Assembly: GCA_002402825.1 (NCBI GenBank)
Contig: DHGP01000026.1
Span: 1-64,000 of the forward strand
DNA from: Firmicutes bacterium UBA4795
Lineage (GTDB): Bacteria > Bacillota > Desulfotomaculia > Desulfotomaculales > Nap2-2B
DNA length: 64,000 nucleotides
Direction of reading: 5' to 3'
Under the pieces are notes generated by a model. That model was given only the letters and a program-made list of their open reading frames with translations, did no database searches and was not told where the DNA came from. A program made the position numbers and the translations under genes. How positions within the stretch are numbered: position 1 is the stretch's first letter; every line of letters starts with the position of its first letter. Of this stretch, positions 45,184-55,019 are shown piece by piece.

Positions 45184-46719
45184 TTACACTGGGAAATTAC
45201 CATGTTTTTTGCGCGGTCTGCTTTCTCTTTTATTTGCTAAGGCCCGTAAAGCCGTAATTATTTTTTTCCTGGTGTCACGAGGATCAATAACGTCTTCCAC
45301 AAACGGCCGGGCAGCAGCAATGTAAGGATTAGCGAACTTTTCCCGGTATTCGGCTACCAGCTGTGCCCGCATGGCAGCAGGATTTTCTGCCTTAGCAATT
45401 TGTTCCCGGTTAATAATATTTACTGCTCCATCAGGCCCCATTACCGCAATTTCGGCTGTTGGCCAGGCGTATGAGGAATCAGCACCCAAAGCTTTAGCGC
45501 ACATAGCCAGGTAAGCCCCTCCATACGCTTTACGTAAGATTATGGTAATTTTAGGTACGGTTGCTTCTGAATAGGCATAAAGCATTTTTGCACCATGGCG
45601 GATAATTCCTCCGTATTCCTGGTCTGTTCCTGGTAAAAAGCCTGGCACGTCCATAAAAGTAACTAAAGGAATATTAAAACAATCACAGAAACGGATAAAA
45701 CGGCTGATTTTATCCGAAACGTTTATGTCTAGGCATCCCGCCAGGTGGTTAGGTTGGTTGGCTATTATTCCAACTACTTGACCGTTAATTCGAGCGAAAC
45801 CTATTACACCATTACGTGCGTAGTAAGGATGGACTTCAAACAATTCACCACCATCAAAGATTAAACTAATTATTCTTTTTACATCATAGGAACGATTTGG
45901 ATCGTCAGGAATAATAGTAAGCAATTCTTCAGGGTCACCTACAGGTTCTCTTGGTGGAGCTAAAGGTGGTTCTTCTAAATTGTTAGCTGGCAGGTAACTT
46001 ATTAGTTGTCTGATCATGGTCAGGCAAGTATCTTCATCTTCAGCCATAAAATGAGCAACGCCGCTGGTTTGATTATGAGTCAACGCACCTCCCAGGTCTT
46101 CCATAGAAACTTCTTCTCCGGTAACTGATTTAATTACGGCTGGACCAGTAATAAACATGTGACTGGTATGCTGAACCATAAAAATAAAATCCATTAAGGC
46201 CGGAGAATATACCGCTCCCCCGGCTGATGGACCCATAATTACAGAGATTTGAGGGATGACCCCTGAGGCAACGGTATTACGGAAAAATATTTTCCCGTAA
46301 CCGTTTAATGCATCTACACCCTCCTGAATCCTGGCTCCTCCTGAATCATTTAAGCCTATAACCGGAGCCCCTGTTTTCATGGCTAGATCAAGAACTTCGC
46401 ATATTTTATCAGCGTGAATACGCCCTAAAGAGCCACCAGTAACCGTAAAATCCTGGGCAAAAATATAAACTAAGTGGCCATCTATAGTTCCGTGTCCCGT
46501 AACCACACCTTCACCAGGGTAATCGATTTTTTCAGTGCTTGGTTTACCGGCAAAAGCATTTATCTCTATAAAACTACCCGGGTCACATAATAATTCAATA
46601 CGCTCTCTTGCGGTTTTTTTACCTGCTTCATGCTGTTTTTCAATTCTTTTTGGTCCGCCTCCAGCAATTATTTGAGCCCGCAGTTTGTTTAACTGTTCTA
46701 ATTTTTCCAACATACTCAT
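45184..46719 (-). CDS. Methylmalonyl-CoA carboxyltransferase 12S subunit (MmdA family)
   Basis: The 511-residue protein has two crotonase-fold halves: GHGTIDGHLVYIFAQDFTV, LNDSGGARIQEGVDAL and MGPSAGGAVYSPALMDF in the first, and VGIIANQPNHLAGCLD, DVPGFLPGTDQEYGGII and RKAYGGAYLAMCAKAL in the second. It removes carboxyl from methylmalonyl-CoA onto biotin. It is in tight order epimerase-12S-small protein-biotin carrier-5S. Confidence 0.95.
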   Translation of the reverse strand: MSMLEKLEQLNKLRAQIIAGGGPKRIEKQHEAGKKTARERIELLCDPGSFIEINAFAGKPSTEKIDYPGEGVVTGHGTIDGHLVYIFAQDFTVTGGSLGRIHADKICEVLDLAMKTGAPVIGLNDSGGARIQEGVDALNGYGKIFFRNTVASGVIPQISVIMGPSAGGAVYSPALMDFIFMVQHTSHMFITGPAVIKSVTGEEVSMEDLGGALTHNQTSGVAHFMAEDEDTCLTMIRQLISYLPANNLEEPPLAPPREPVGDPEELLTIIPDDPNRSYDVKRIISLIFDGGELFEVHPYYARNGVIGFARINGQVVGIIANQPNHLAGCLDINVSDKISRFIRFCDCFNIPLVTFMDVPGFLPGTDQEYGGIIRHGAKMLYAYSEATVPKITIILRKAYGGAYLAMCAKALGADSSYAWPTAEIAVMGPDGAVNIINREQIAKAENPAAMRAQLVAEYREKFANPYIAAARPFVEDVIDPRDTRKKIITALRALANKRESRPRKKHGNFPV

Positions 46720-46736
46720 GGTTTTTCTCCTTTCTC

Positions 46737-47138
46737 CTATCCGCGTTCACATAGTTCAACCAGGGTACCAAAAGTAGATTTAGGATGTAAAAAAGCAATC
46801 ATTGCTCCTCCGGCTCCTCGTCTGGGCTTTTCATCAATTAAGCGCACCCCTTTTTCTTTTAGCTCGGCTAATTTTTCTGCCAGGTTTTCTACCCGAAAAG
46901 CAATATGTTGAATTCCTTCACCATTTTTTTCAATAAATTTGGCTATTGGCCCATCAGGAGTGGTAGATTCTAATAGCTCTACTTCACTATCACCTGTAGG
47001 TAAAAAAGCTACCTTTACCCTTTGATTCTCGACTACTTCGGTATCTACTACCTTTAAGCCTAATAGCTCTTCGTAAAATTTAATAGCCGCGTTTAAATCC
47101 TTAACGGCTACGCCAATATGGTCTATCTTCTTGATCAA
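46737..47138 (-). CDS. mce: Methylmalonyl-CoA epimerase
   Basis: The 133-residue vicinal-oxygen-chelate protein has [28 protein letters not shown] and TLVELCE, giving the metal-binding His and Glu residues. It interconverts the two stereoisomers so that transcarboxylase and mutase can connect. It starts 22 bp after the mutase gene. Confidence 0.95.
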   Translation of the reverse strand: MIKKIDHIGVAVKDLNAAIKFYEELLGLKVVDTEVVENQRVKVAFLPTGDSEVELLESTTPDGPIAKFIEKNGEGIQHIAFRVENLAEKLAELKEKGVRLIDEKPRRGAGGAMIAFLHPKSTFGTLVELCERG

Positions 47139-47160
47139 AGTATCCCCTCCTTAAATTAGA

Positions 47161-48849
47161 CTAAAATATAGGTTGTTGCTGGTGTTCACCAAACACTTCT
47201 CTTAATACTCCGCAAATTTCGCCTAAGGTAGCATAATTTTTGACTGCTTCAACAAAAAGAGGCACTAAATTTTCTTTGGTTTGGGCAGCTTGACGAATTT
47301 CCTTTAACGCTGCCTCAACGATGGTATTGTTCCTTTCGGCTTTAAGCTTTTTTAGCCTGGCTATTTGCTTTTCACCAACGGCCGGGTCTACTTTTAACAA
47401 ATCCTGGGGTAATTCTTCAGCTATCTGGAATTTATTAACCCCTATCACTACCTTCTTACCGCCTTCGATGTCTTGTTGGTATTGATAGGCGCTTTGTTGA
47501 ATTTCTTTTTGCATGAAGGCCAAGGCTTCCGGAGCACCGCCCAATTCATCAATTTTTTCAATATATTCTTGGGCTTTTTGTTCTATTTCATTAGTCAGGG
47601 CTTCGACAAAAAATGAGCCGCCTAAGGGGTCAACAGTATCGGCCACGCCGATTTCATAACCAACCACCTGCTGGGTGCGCAAAGCAATTAAAACAGCGTG
47701 TTCACTAGGCAGCGCCAATGCTTCGTCTTTAGAATTAGTGTGTAAAGATTGGGTGCCGCCCAAAACGGCGCTTAAAGCTTGAAAAGCTACCCGCATAATA
47801 TTTACGTCAGGTTGTTGAGCGGTTAGGGTACATCCTGCCGTTTGGGTATGAAAACGAAGCATTTGGGAACGGGGGTTTTTAGCTCCAAAACGTTCTTTCA
47901 TAATTTTTGCCCACAGCTTACGTGCGGCTCTAAACTTAGCCACTTCTTCAAAAAAATTAAGGTGAGCATTAAAGAAAAATGATAACCGCGGAGCAAACTC
48001 ATCTACATCCAATCCAGCATCAATAGCTGCTTTTACGTAAGCAATACCGTCAGCCAAAGTGAAGGCAATTTCCTGGACGGCAGTGGAACCTGCTTCCCGG
48101 ATGTGGTAACCACTGATGCTAATTGTATTCCAACTGGGAACGTTCTTGGCACAATAGGCAAAGACATCTGTTATTAAACGCATGGAAGACCCAACAGGAA
48201 AAATATAAGTACCACGCGCTACATATTCTTTTAAAATATCATTTTGAATCGTCCCGTTTAATTTATCCGGGGAAATTCCTTGTTTTTCTCCCAAGGCAAT
48301 ATACATGGCCAGTAAAATTGCGGCTGGTGCATTAATGGTCATAGAAGTACTTACTTTATCCAATGGAATTTTTTCAAACAATGTTTCCATATCCAACAAG
48401 GAGTCAATAGCTACTCCTACTTTTCCTACCTCTCCCTGGGCCAAAGGATGGTCAGAGTCATAACCTATTTGGGTGGGTAAATCAAATGCGATGCTTAAGC
48501 CTGTCTGTCCCTGTTCTAGCAAGTAACGAAAACGTTTATTTGTTTCTTCGGCAGTGCCAAACCCGGCGTATTGTCGCATGGTCCATAACCGTCCGCGGTA
48601 CATATTTGATTGAACCCCCCGGGTGAAAGGATATTCCCCCGGAAGCCCCAAATCCTTTTCGTAATCCAGTTCGGCTACTTCAACTGGAGTATAGGTTGTT
48701 TTAACCCTAATTCCGGCATCGGTAGCAAACTCGGTTTGCCTTTCAGGACGTTTTTGATTTTGAGCGTCTAATTTAGCCTGCCATTTTTCTTTTTTTGCCT
48801 GTAAACTAGACACCATTTCCTGGTCAAACAAAAACATCTCCTCCTTCAT
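47161..48849 (-). CDS. Methylmalonyl-CoA mutase, catalytic (large) subunit
   Basis: The 562-residue protein is the substrate-binding barrel part: [70 protein letters not shown]. Tyr in RQYAGF and Arg in SSMRLI match the two residues that select methylmalonyl-CoA, against Phe/Gln in isobutyryl-CoA mutase. There is no C-terminal cobalamin domain (DxHxxG), and no separate gene for it in the window. Epimerase follows directly, so the B12 subunit must come from elsewhere. Confidence 0.95.
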   Translation of the reverse strand: MKEEMFLFDQEMVSSLQAKKEKWQAKLDAQNQKRPERQTEFATDAGIRVKTTYTPVEVAELDYEKDLGLPGEYPFTRGVQSNMYRGRLWTMRQYAGFGTAEETNKRFRYLLEQGQTGLSIAFDLPTQIGYDSDHPLAQGEVGKVGVAIDSLLDMETLFEKIPLDKVSTSMTINAPAAILLAMYIALGEKQGISPDKLNGTIQNDILKEYVARGTYIFPVGSSMRLITDVFAYCAKNVPSWNTISISGYHIREAGSTAVQEIAFTLADGIAYVKAAIDAGLDVDEFAPRLSFFFNAHLNFFEEVAKFRAARKLWAKIMKERFGAKNPRSQMLRFHTQTAGCTLTAQQPDVNIMRVAFQALSAVLGGTQSLHTNSKDEALALPSEHAVLIALRTQQVVGYEIGVADTVDPLGGSFFVEALTNEIEQKAQEYIEKIDELGGAPEALAFMQKEIQQSAYQYQQDIEGGKKVVIGVNKFQIAEELPQDLLKVDPAVGEKQIARLKKLKAERNNTIVEAALKEIRQAAQTKENLVPLFVEAVKNYATLGEICGVLREVFGEHQQQPIF

Positions 48850-48856
48850 TATTTAT

Positions 48857-49423
48857 TTATGGTTTTATGGCGTATTTTTTCCAACCTTCTTCGTATATAT
48901 CACCTCCATAAATATCATTGGCTACAATAACGGGGAAATTTTCTGCCACCAGTTCTTGAATGGACTCTGCGCCTAATTCAGGAAAGGCAATCAGGCGATT
49001 TTTTTTAATGGACTTAGCAATTAAGGCGGCTGTACCACCAACAGCAATAAAATAAACTGCTTTATATTTTTTCAACGCTTTAACTACCTGAGGAGAACGC
49101 TTTCCGTGTCCAATAGTCCCTTTAACTCCTAAAGCCAGCAAACGGGGAGTGTATATATCCATCCGGCTGCTGGTGGTAGGCCCGGCCGAGCCAATTACCT
49201 GACCAGGTTTTGCTGGTGTTGGAGCTACGTAGTATATTACGATACCCTGAAGGGAAAAAGGAAGTTCATTGCCTAATTCCAGAAGTTTGTTTAATCTTTT
49301 ATGTGCCGCGTCTCGGGCCGTTAAAATTACACCGTTTAGAAGAACCCGTTGGCCAACGCGAAGTTTTTCAATTACTTCGTCGGTTAAAGGTGTATATAAT
49401 TTAAGAGGGGTCAACAGGGTCAA
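48857..49423 (-). CDS. Fumarate hydratase class I, beta (C-terminal) subunit
   Basis: The 188-residue protein has YYVAPTPAKPGQVIGSAGPTT and GKRSPQVVKALKKY, with IVANDIYGGDIYEE near the end, as in the beta half of iron-sulfur fumarases. It pairs with the alpha subunit 21 bp upstream. It starts 7 bp before the mutase gene begins. Confidence 0.95.
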   Translation of the reverse strand: MTLLTPLKLYTPLTDEVIEKLRVGQRVLLNGVILTARDAAHKRLNKLLELGNELPFSLQGIVIYYVAPTPAKPGQVIGSAGPTTSSRMDIYTPRLLALGVKGTIGHGKRSPQVVKALKKYKAVYFIAVGGTAALIAKSIKKNRLIAFPELGAESIQELVAENFPVIVANDIYGGDIYEEGWKKYAIKP

Positions 49424-49444
49424 TTTTTTTATTTCACCTTCTTT

Positions 49445-50290
49445 TTAAAGTATAACTTCCTTTTGACGGTGGGCGGAACAATTAATATTTACAGCTACTG
49501 GTAAACTGGCTATATGGCACGGAAAAATTTCAATATTAACTGCCAGGGCGGTTGTGCTGCCGCCTAAGCCTTGAGGACCAATACCTAAAGAGTTTATATC
49601 TTGTAATAATTCTTTTTCCAGGATAGCAATTTCAGATAAAGAGCTAGGCTCACCGACTTTGCGTAACAAAGCCTTTTTGGCCAGTAAAGCTGCTTTTTCA
49701 AAAGTACCGCCAATACCCACGCCCACAATAATTGGGGGGCAAGGATTAGAACCTGCTAATTTTACCTGCTCAAGAACAAATTTTTTAACCCCTCTTTTTC
49801 CTTCACCGGGCAAAAGCATTTTTAACCCGCTAAAATTTTCCCCCCCAAAACCTTTAGGAAAAACAATAATCTTTAATTTATCACCCGGGACCACTTTTAC
49901 GTGAATAACGGCTGGGGTATTGTCGTTAGTATTTTTTCTTTTAAAAGGATGACTTACTATGGACATACGTAAATATCCTTCTTGATAACCACGCCGGACT
50001 CCTTCATTAATTGCTTTAGTAAGGTCACCTCCTGTAAGGTGGACATCTTGACCTAATTCAATAAATACTACGGTCATTCCCGTATCCTGACATAATGGAA
50101 CTGATTCTTCCCGCGCAATACAAGCATTTTCAAGCACTTGCTGTAAAATCTCTTTACCTAAAGGAGAAACCTCTTCTTTTTTAGCTTTTTTTAATATCTC
50201 CGTAACGTCTTGTCCTAAACAATAATTAGCTTCTTGGCATAGACGCGCTACGTGATCCGTTATCGTCTGAACATGAATCTGTTTTAGCAT
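49445..50290 (-). CDS. Fumarate hydratase class I, alpha subunit
   Basis: The protein of about 281 residues carries the 4Fe-4S ligands: PLCQDTGMTVVFI, SNPCPPIIVGVGIGG and a cysteine in VNINCSAHRQ near the end. It interconverts fumarate and malate. The start at ATG 50290 (LKQIHVQTITDHV) fits the family; ATG at 50320 or 50317 is also in frame. No strong ribosome site is visible for either. Confidence 0.94.
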   Translation of the reverse strand: MLKQIHVQTITDHVARLCQEANYCLGQDVTEILKKAKKEEVSPLGKEILQQVLENACIAREESVPLCQDTGMTVVFIELGQDVHLTGGDLTKAINEGVRRGYQEGYLRMSIVSHPFKRKNTNDNTPAVIHVKVVPGDKLKIIVFPKGFGGENFSGLKMLLPGEGKRGVKKFVLEQVKLAGSNPCPPIIVGVGIGGTFEKAALLAKKALLRKVGEPSSLSEIAILEKELLQDINSLGIGPQGLGGSTTALAVNIEIFPCHIASLPVAVNINCSAHRQKEVIL

Positions 50291-50395
50291 AAACCCATTC
50301 CATAATTTTAATACCATCAACCATCATATAATATTTCAACAAATATTTTTAATTTCCTGCTTGAAATAATCATATCATATTATAAACTTAAAAAT

Positions 50396-50427
50396 AAAAG
50401 AAAAAGGCCGCTTTATTTTACGACCTT
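50396..50427 (-). terminator. Terminator between the sdh-flavoprotein and fum-mutase units
   Basis: AAGGTCG pairs with CGGCCTT (one G-U) around a 10-nt A/T loop and is followed by TTTTTCTTTTATTTTT on the minus strand. It divides the 42853-55631 block into two transcription units. Confidence 0.75.
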
Positions 50428-50498
50428 CAATGCTATTTAAGTATCTGGTTGTAACATTCATTTTCAAGGTAAGATAACATTTAAGGCAAGAATTAGAA

Positions 50499-51128
50499 TT
50501 AGCTTTTTCGTAACGTAATTTCCCTGGCCAGGTTTCGACCTAGTTCTTTACATTCTTTAAAGGCCAATTCGTCTTCCCGGATGCTTTTCTTCCAGTTAAT
50601 CCCATTATTTTCTTGACTAAGACCTTGAAAAATTGATCCCGTTGCTCCTATATTATAAATACCTTTTTTTGAATTTCGACTGTCTACTATGTGTAAGCCA
50701 TGAGCCATTAAAAATCGGGTTAAAATGTTTAAAACAATCTCCTGTCCCCCATTACGCAAACCAGCGTTAGTCACCACCGCGCCAATTTTAGCACTTAACA
50801 TATTGCGGCACATATGCATCCACCGGGTACGGTCTATGAAAATTTTCATTAAACCGGTTACGTTAGTAAAATATACCGGTGAGCCTAAAACAATCCCGTC
50901 CGCAGTAAACATCTTCTCTGCCAGAACAATCATATCATCATTTTTTATGCTGCACTCTGTTTTTTTTAAACAAAAATTACAGGCCTTACATGGTGTTATT
51001 TTATAGTCCGTAAGTTCTATTAACTCAGTTTCTATGTTAGCAGCCGCGACCTCTTCTAAAACCCATTGGAGCATGATAGCGGTATTTTTTCCTTTGCGGT
51101 GACTGCCATTTATTGCAATTACCCTCAT
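50499..51128 (-). CDS. Iron-sulfur flavoprotein (Isf-like)
   Basis: The 209-residue protein has the FMN loops VIAINGSHRKGKNTA and GSPVYFTNVTGLMK. The compact cysteine motif is C47, C50, C53 and C59 (PCKACNFCLKKTEC), the CX2CX2CX5C spacing known for archaeal and clostridial Isf proteins, which bind a 4Fe-4S cluster and FMN. It is downstream of the SDR gene and ends at a terminator. It may carry electrons between ferredoxin and another acceptor. A paralogue is at 4546. Confidence 0.85.
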   Translation of the reverse strand: MRVIAINGSHRKGKNTAIMLQWVLEEVAAANIETELIELTDYKITPCKACNFCLKKTECSIKNDDMIVLAEKMFTADGIVLGSPVYFTNVTGLMKIFIDRTRWMHMCRNMLSAKIGAVVTNAGLRNGGQEIVLNILTRFLMAHGLHIVDSRNSKKGIYNIGATGSIFQGLSQENNGINWKKSIREDELAFKECKELGRNLAREITLRKS

Positions 51129-51161
51129 TATAGAATAAACCTTTCTGTTAATTTAGCGCTG

Positions 51162-51911
51162 TTAAATCATGGTTAACCCGCCGCTTACACTAAGAGTTTG
51201 ACCGGTAATAAATTCTGCTTCATCAGAAACAAAAAAGGCCACGGCATTAGCAATATCTTCTGGTTTTGCTAAACGGCGGAAAGGTATTGATCTTTTCATG
51301 CCTTCTAAAATTTTAGGTTGGTCAGCAAAAATTTCTAATATTGGCGTATCGGTAGGCCCTGGGGCAACGCAGTTAACGTTTAATTTATAACGGGCTACTT
51401 CGCGGGCTATTGTTTTAGAAAAAGCAATTATTCCCCCTTTGCACGCTGAGTAAACAGCCTCACCGCTGGAGCCCACTCGTCCAGCATCAGATGAAATACT
51501 CAAAATTTTGCCGTACTGGCGCGAGATCATGTGGGGTAGAACCGCTTTAACGCACCGGATGGGGCCTTTTAAATTAATGGCAATTACCTTGTCCCAAGTA
51601 TCTTCAGAACTATCAATAAAATTTTCTACTTTATCCCAGCCAGCGTTGTTGACTAAGATATCAATAACCTTAAGTTCATTAAGCGTTTTTTGCACCATTT
51701 CATCTACGTCTTTAGGTATAGTTATGTCCACTTTTAAAGCCATTGCTGTTTGACCATTTTTTTGGATTTCATTGGCTACTTCTTTTGCCGTTTCTTCATT
51801 CATATCCGTAACCACTACTTTTGCTCCCTCTTGGGCTAGCTTTAGGGCAATAGACCGGCCAATTCCCCTACCCCCACCCGTTATAATAGCAACCTTATCA
51901 AGCAATCTCAT
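51162..51911 (-). CDS. Short-chain dehydrogenase, BadH-like
   Basis: The 249-residue protein has the NAD-binding TGGGRGIGRSIAL, NNAGWDK and the catalytic YSACKGG after SSDAGRVGSSGEAV. GPTDTPIL and the ending FITGQTLSVSGGLTM closely recall BadH, 2-hydroxycyclohexanecarboxyl-CoA dehydrogenase of anaerobic benzoate and cyclohexanecarboxylate degradation. A 3-hydroxyacyl-CoA substrate is likely; the exact one is not known. It lies 12 bp from the MaoC gene. Confidence 0.88.
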   Translation of the reverse strand: MRLLDKVAIITGGGRGIGRSIALKLAQEGAKVVVTDMNEETAKEVANEIQKNGQTAMALKVDITIPKDVDEMVQKTLNELKVIDILVNNAGWDKVENFIDSSEDTWDKVIAINLKGPIRCVKAVLPHMISRQYGKILSISSDAGRVGSSGEAVYSACKGGIIAFSKTIAREVARYKLNVNCVAPGPTDTPILEIFADQPKILEGMKRSIPFRRLAKPEDIANAVAFFVSDEAEFITGQTLSVSGGLTMI

Positions 51912-51923
51912 TTTTTTTACCCC

Positions 51924-52367
51924 CTATGTTTTTCTTCTAATCATCACAGTCATCTGGCCTTGCTGAACTACCTCCCCACGTTGGTTGACCAAGGATACTT
52001 CTCGCACAATAATGCCTCGGTCTGCTTTGGAAGTTTCTTTCTTTTGGGCAATTTTCATTTTAAAGTGGACGGTATCACCAATAAAAATAGGACCAGTAAA
52101 CCGCCAGTTGTCAACACTTAGAAAAGCTATAATTGTACCTTCAAAGATTTGGGAACGCATCATTAAACCGGAAACAATAGAAAGACCTAACAAACCATGG
52201 GCCAAACGCTGACCAAATTGAGTTGTTTTAGCGTATTCCACATCAGTATGTAAAGAATTATAATCTCCGGTGAGAGCCGCAAACATTACTACATCCGTCT
52301 CTGTAATTGTTCTGGCTGCACTGGTAAATTCTTGCCCTACTTCAAAATCTTCAAAAAATAAGCCCAT
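51924..52367 (-). CDS. MaoC-family enoyl-CoA hydratase
   Basis: The 147-residue hot-dog protein has FEDFEVGQEF, the hydratase-2 motif around DYNSLHTDVEYAKTTQFGQ with RLAHGLLGLSIVSGLM, and the final VQQGQMTVMIRRK. It would hydrate an enoyl-CoA whose hydroxy product is then oxidised by the adjacent SDR. It follows sdhB after 61 bp. Confidence 0.9.
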   Translation of the reverse strand: MGLFFEDFEVGQEFTSAARTITETDVVMFAALTGDYNSLHTDVEYAKTTQFGQRLAHGLLGLSIVSGLMMRSQIFEGTIIAFLSVDNWRFTGPIFIGDTVHFKMKIAQKKETSKADRGIIVREVSLVNQRGEVVQQGQMTVMIRRKT

Positions 52368-52428
52368 TCCCCTCGCCCCTTCTAAAACTTATTACCGAAA
52401 ATAACCATACTTGTTTAAAAGTTAAAAA

Positions 52429-53190
52429 TCACTTAAACAACCAGCGGTTAAAGGCCCGAAAAGCAGTTTGTCTGTTTAATTCACCAATAATTGAAACTAA
52501 GGGTATATTTTTTGGACAAACCCGTTCACAGTTTAAAGCTTTACCGCAATCAGCAATTCCCCCGTCTCCGGTAATTGCATCCAGTCTTTTTTCCTTTTCC
52601 ATTGCTCCGGTAGGATGACTGTTAAATAAATATACCTGGGCCATAGCAGCCGGTCCCATATAATTAGATTTTCCTATATAATTAGGTTCCTTTTTTACAT
52701 AAGGACAGGCTTCCATACAGCATCCGCACGTCATACAGGTAGCAATTGGATAAATTTTTTCCTGTACACTTTGGGACACTCTAGGTCCTGGTCCTAAGTA
52801 ATATGTACCGTCTATGGGAATCCAGGCCCTTATTTTTTTTAAATTCTCAAACATTTTAGACCGGTCAACCATTAAATCCCGGACTAAGGGGAATTTGGTT
52901 AACGGTTGTAAAACGATAGGCTGTTTTAAATTTTCCACAATGGCCGCACAAGCCTGGCGGGCTACTCCATTAATAACCATAGTGCAGGCGCCACAAACTT
53001 CTTCCAGGCAGTTGCAATCCCAAACTACCGGGGTTGTTTGCTGCCCTTTGGCGTTAACCGGATTTTTTTGAATTTCTAAAAGTAAAGAAATTACGTTCAT
53101 CTTTGGCGTAAAAGGAACTTTAAATTCTTCCCAGTAAGGCTTTGCTTGCGGATTATCCTGACGTTTAATTTTTAACCAAACTTCTTTCAT
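52429..53190 (-). CDS. sdhB: Succinate dehydrogenase/fumarate reductase iron-sulfur subunit
   Basis: The 253-residue protein has the 2Fe-2S ligands in CLEEVCGACTMVING plus RQAC, then CMTCGCCMEACPY and CGKALNCERVCPKNIP for the two other clusters. It passes electrons from SdhA to SdhC. It overlaps the sdhA end by 1 bp. Confidence 0.96.
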   Translation of the reverse strand: MKEVWLKIKRQDNPQAKPYWEEFKVPFTPKMNVISLLLEIQKNPVNAKGQQTTPVVWDCNCLEEVCGACTMVINGVARQACAAIVENLKQPIVLQPLTKFPLVRDLMVDRSKMFENLKKIRAWIPIDGTYYLGPGPRVSQSVQEKIYPIATCMTCGCCMEACPYVKKEPNYIGKSNYMGPAAMAQVYLFNSHPTGAMEKEKRLDAITGDGGIADCGKALNCERVCPKNIPLVSIIGELNRQTAFRAFNRWLFK

Positions 53191-55004
53191 TACCCTACCA
53201 CAACCTCCTCCTTACGCAATGTCGCTACCTTTTCTTTTTCGGCTTCTTCTTTGATTACTTCATCTTTGCGCACATCATACCGTCGCACCCTGGGTTTAAT
53301 TAAGGATGTATCAACATCTTCCAGGCTAAATTGAGGTCCGTCAGGTGTCCACTTGGCTTTAGTTGTTTTTAACCAGTTTTCATCGTCCCGATTAGGATAT
53401 TCAGGCATATAATGTGCTCCTCTACTTTCCTTACGCAGTAAAGCACCGTGAACAATAGCCCGGGAAAACTCAAACATATTCCACAGGTGCCGGATAAAAA
53501 TAGCCGTCCGGTTAGACCAGCCACCAGCGTCACAAACCCCAATTTTTTGGTAACGCTGCATTAATTCTAGAATCTTTTTGTCGGTTTCTTTTAATTTTTC
53601 TACATAACGTACAACAGTTACATAGTTCATCATATATTCATTTAACTCTTCTTTTAATTTATAGGGGTTTTCAGAACCATTTAACTTGTATATACTTTCC
53701 GTTTTCGCTTTTTGCCGGGCTACTTCCGTCTCAAAAACTTTACTTGAGATATCGCGATGGTCTTTCTTTAGTTTCTTGCCATATTCTGGCACCTTATCTC
53801 CTGCCACCATACCACCGTAAAAACAAGAAAGAAGGGAATTTGCGCCTAAACGGTTTGCCCCATGGTACTGATACTCACATTCTCCAGCAGCAAATAAGCC
53901 AGGAATGTTGGTCATTTGGTCGTAATCAACCCATAAACCACCCATGGTGTAATGCATAGCCGGAAAAACCCTCATAGGTACCTTTGTTGGTTCTTCACCG
54001 GCAAATTTGCGGTAAATTTCTAATACCCCGTGCTGTCTTTTTTCAATCCATTCCGGGTTTAGATGGGTGACATCTAAATATACAAAATCCTGGCCGTCAA
54101 TGCCTAATTTTAAATCCCGGCATACCTTATAAATAGCCCGGCTGGCTACATCGCGGGAAACTAAATTACCATAAGCTGGATACCATTCTTCTAAGAAATA
54201 CCAGGGTTTACCGTCTTTATAGGTCCAAACTCGACCGCCATCACCCCGTACCCCTTCTGAAATTAGACGGTATTTATCTTCACCGGGGATGGCTGTAGGG
54301 TGAACCTGGATCATTTCCGGGTTGGCGTAATAAACTCCTTGTTGGTATACACTGCTGGCTGGGCTACCCGTGTTTATATATGAATTGGTAGTTTTACCAA
54401 AAATTGCACCAATACCACCGGTGCACATAATTACCGCATCAGCCGGAAAAGCCCTTATTTCCATAGTCTTCATATCCTGAGCTACGCAACCCCGGCAAAC
54501 GCCCTCTTCGTCAATTATAGCAGATAAAAAGTCCCACTCTTCATATTTTTTAACTTTCCCTTCTACTTCCCATCTACGTACCTGCTCGTCTAAACCATAT
54601 AGCAACTGCTGACCGGTCGTGGAACCGCAAAAAGCGGTCCGGTGTACAAGCGTGCCGCCAAAACGACGAAAGTCGATCAGTCCTTCCCCGGTTCGGGTAA
54701 ACGTAACCCCCATCCGGTCCATTAAATATATAATTCCTGGGGCAGCTTCACACATTCCTAACACCGGAGGTTGATTGGCTAAGTAATCCCCGCCCAGTAA
54801 GGTATCGTCAAAGTGATTCCAGGGTGAGTCTCCTTCTCCCTTTGTATTTACCGCGCCGTTAATTCCGCCCTGGGCACAGACCGAATGCGAACGCTTTACC
54901 GGTACATAAGAAATTAAATCAACGTCAGCCTCGTGTTCACAAAGTTTAATAGTGGCCATTAATCCGGCTAGGCCACCACCAACAACAACAACTTTCATAA
55001 CCAT
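53190..55004 (-). CDS. sdhA: Succinate dehydrogenase/fumarate reductase flavoprotein subunit
   Basis: The 604-residue protein has the FAD loop VVVGGGLAGLMATIKL, the covalent-flavin histidine region RSHSVCAQGGINGA, VHPTAIPGEDKYRLISEGVRG and GANRLGANSLLSCFYGG. The Bacillus-like length and SdhCAB order point to the menaquinone-linked type, which needs reverse electron transfer to oxidise succinate. Confidence 0.96.
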   Translation of the reverse strand: MVMKVVVVGGGLAGLMATIKLCEHEADVDLISYVPVKRSHSVCAQGGINGAVNTKGEGDSPWNHFDDTLLGGDYLANQPPVLGMCEAAPGIIYLMDRMGVTFTRTGEGLIDFRRFGGTLVHRTAFCGSTTGQQLLYGLDEQVRRWEVEGKVKKYEEWDFLSAIIDEEGVCRGCVAQDMKTMEIRAFPADAVIMCTGGIGAIFGKTTNSYINTGSPASSVYQQGVYYANPEMIQVHPTAIPGEDKYRLISEGVRGDGGRVWTYKDGKPWYFLEEWYPAYGNLVSRDVASRAIYKVCRDLKLGIDGQDFVYLDVTHLNPEWIEKRQHGVLEIYRKFAGEEPTKVPMRVFPAMHYTMGGLWVDYDQMTNIPGLFAAGECEYQYHGANRLGANSLLSCFYGGMVAGDKVPEYGKKLKKDHRDISSKVFETEVARQKAKTESIYKLNGSENPYKLKEELNEYMMNYVTVVRYVEKLKETDKKILELMQRYQKIGVCDAGGWSNRTAIFIRHLWNMFEFSRAIVHGALLRKESRGAHYMPEYPNRDDENWLKTTKAKWTPDGPQFSLEDVDTSLIKPRVRRYDVRKDEVIKEEAEKEKVATLRKEEVVVG

Positions 55005-55019
55005 TCATCCCCTTATCTT

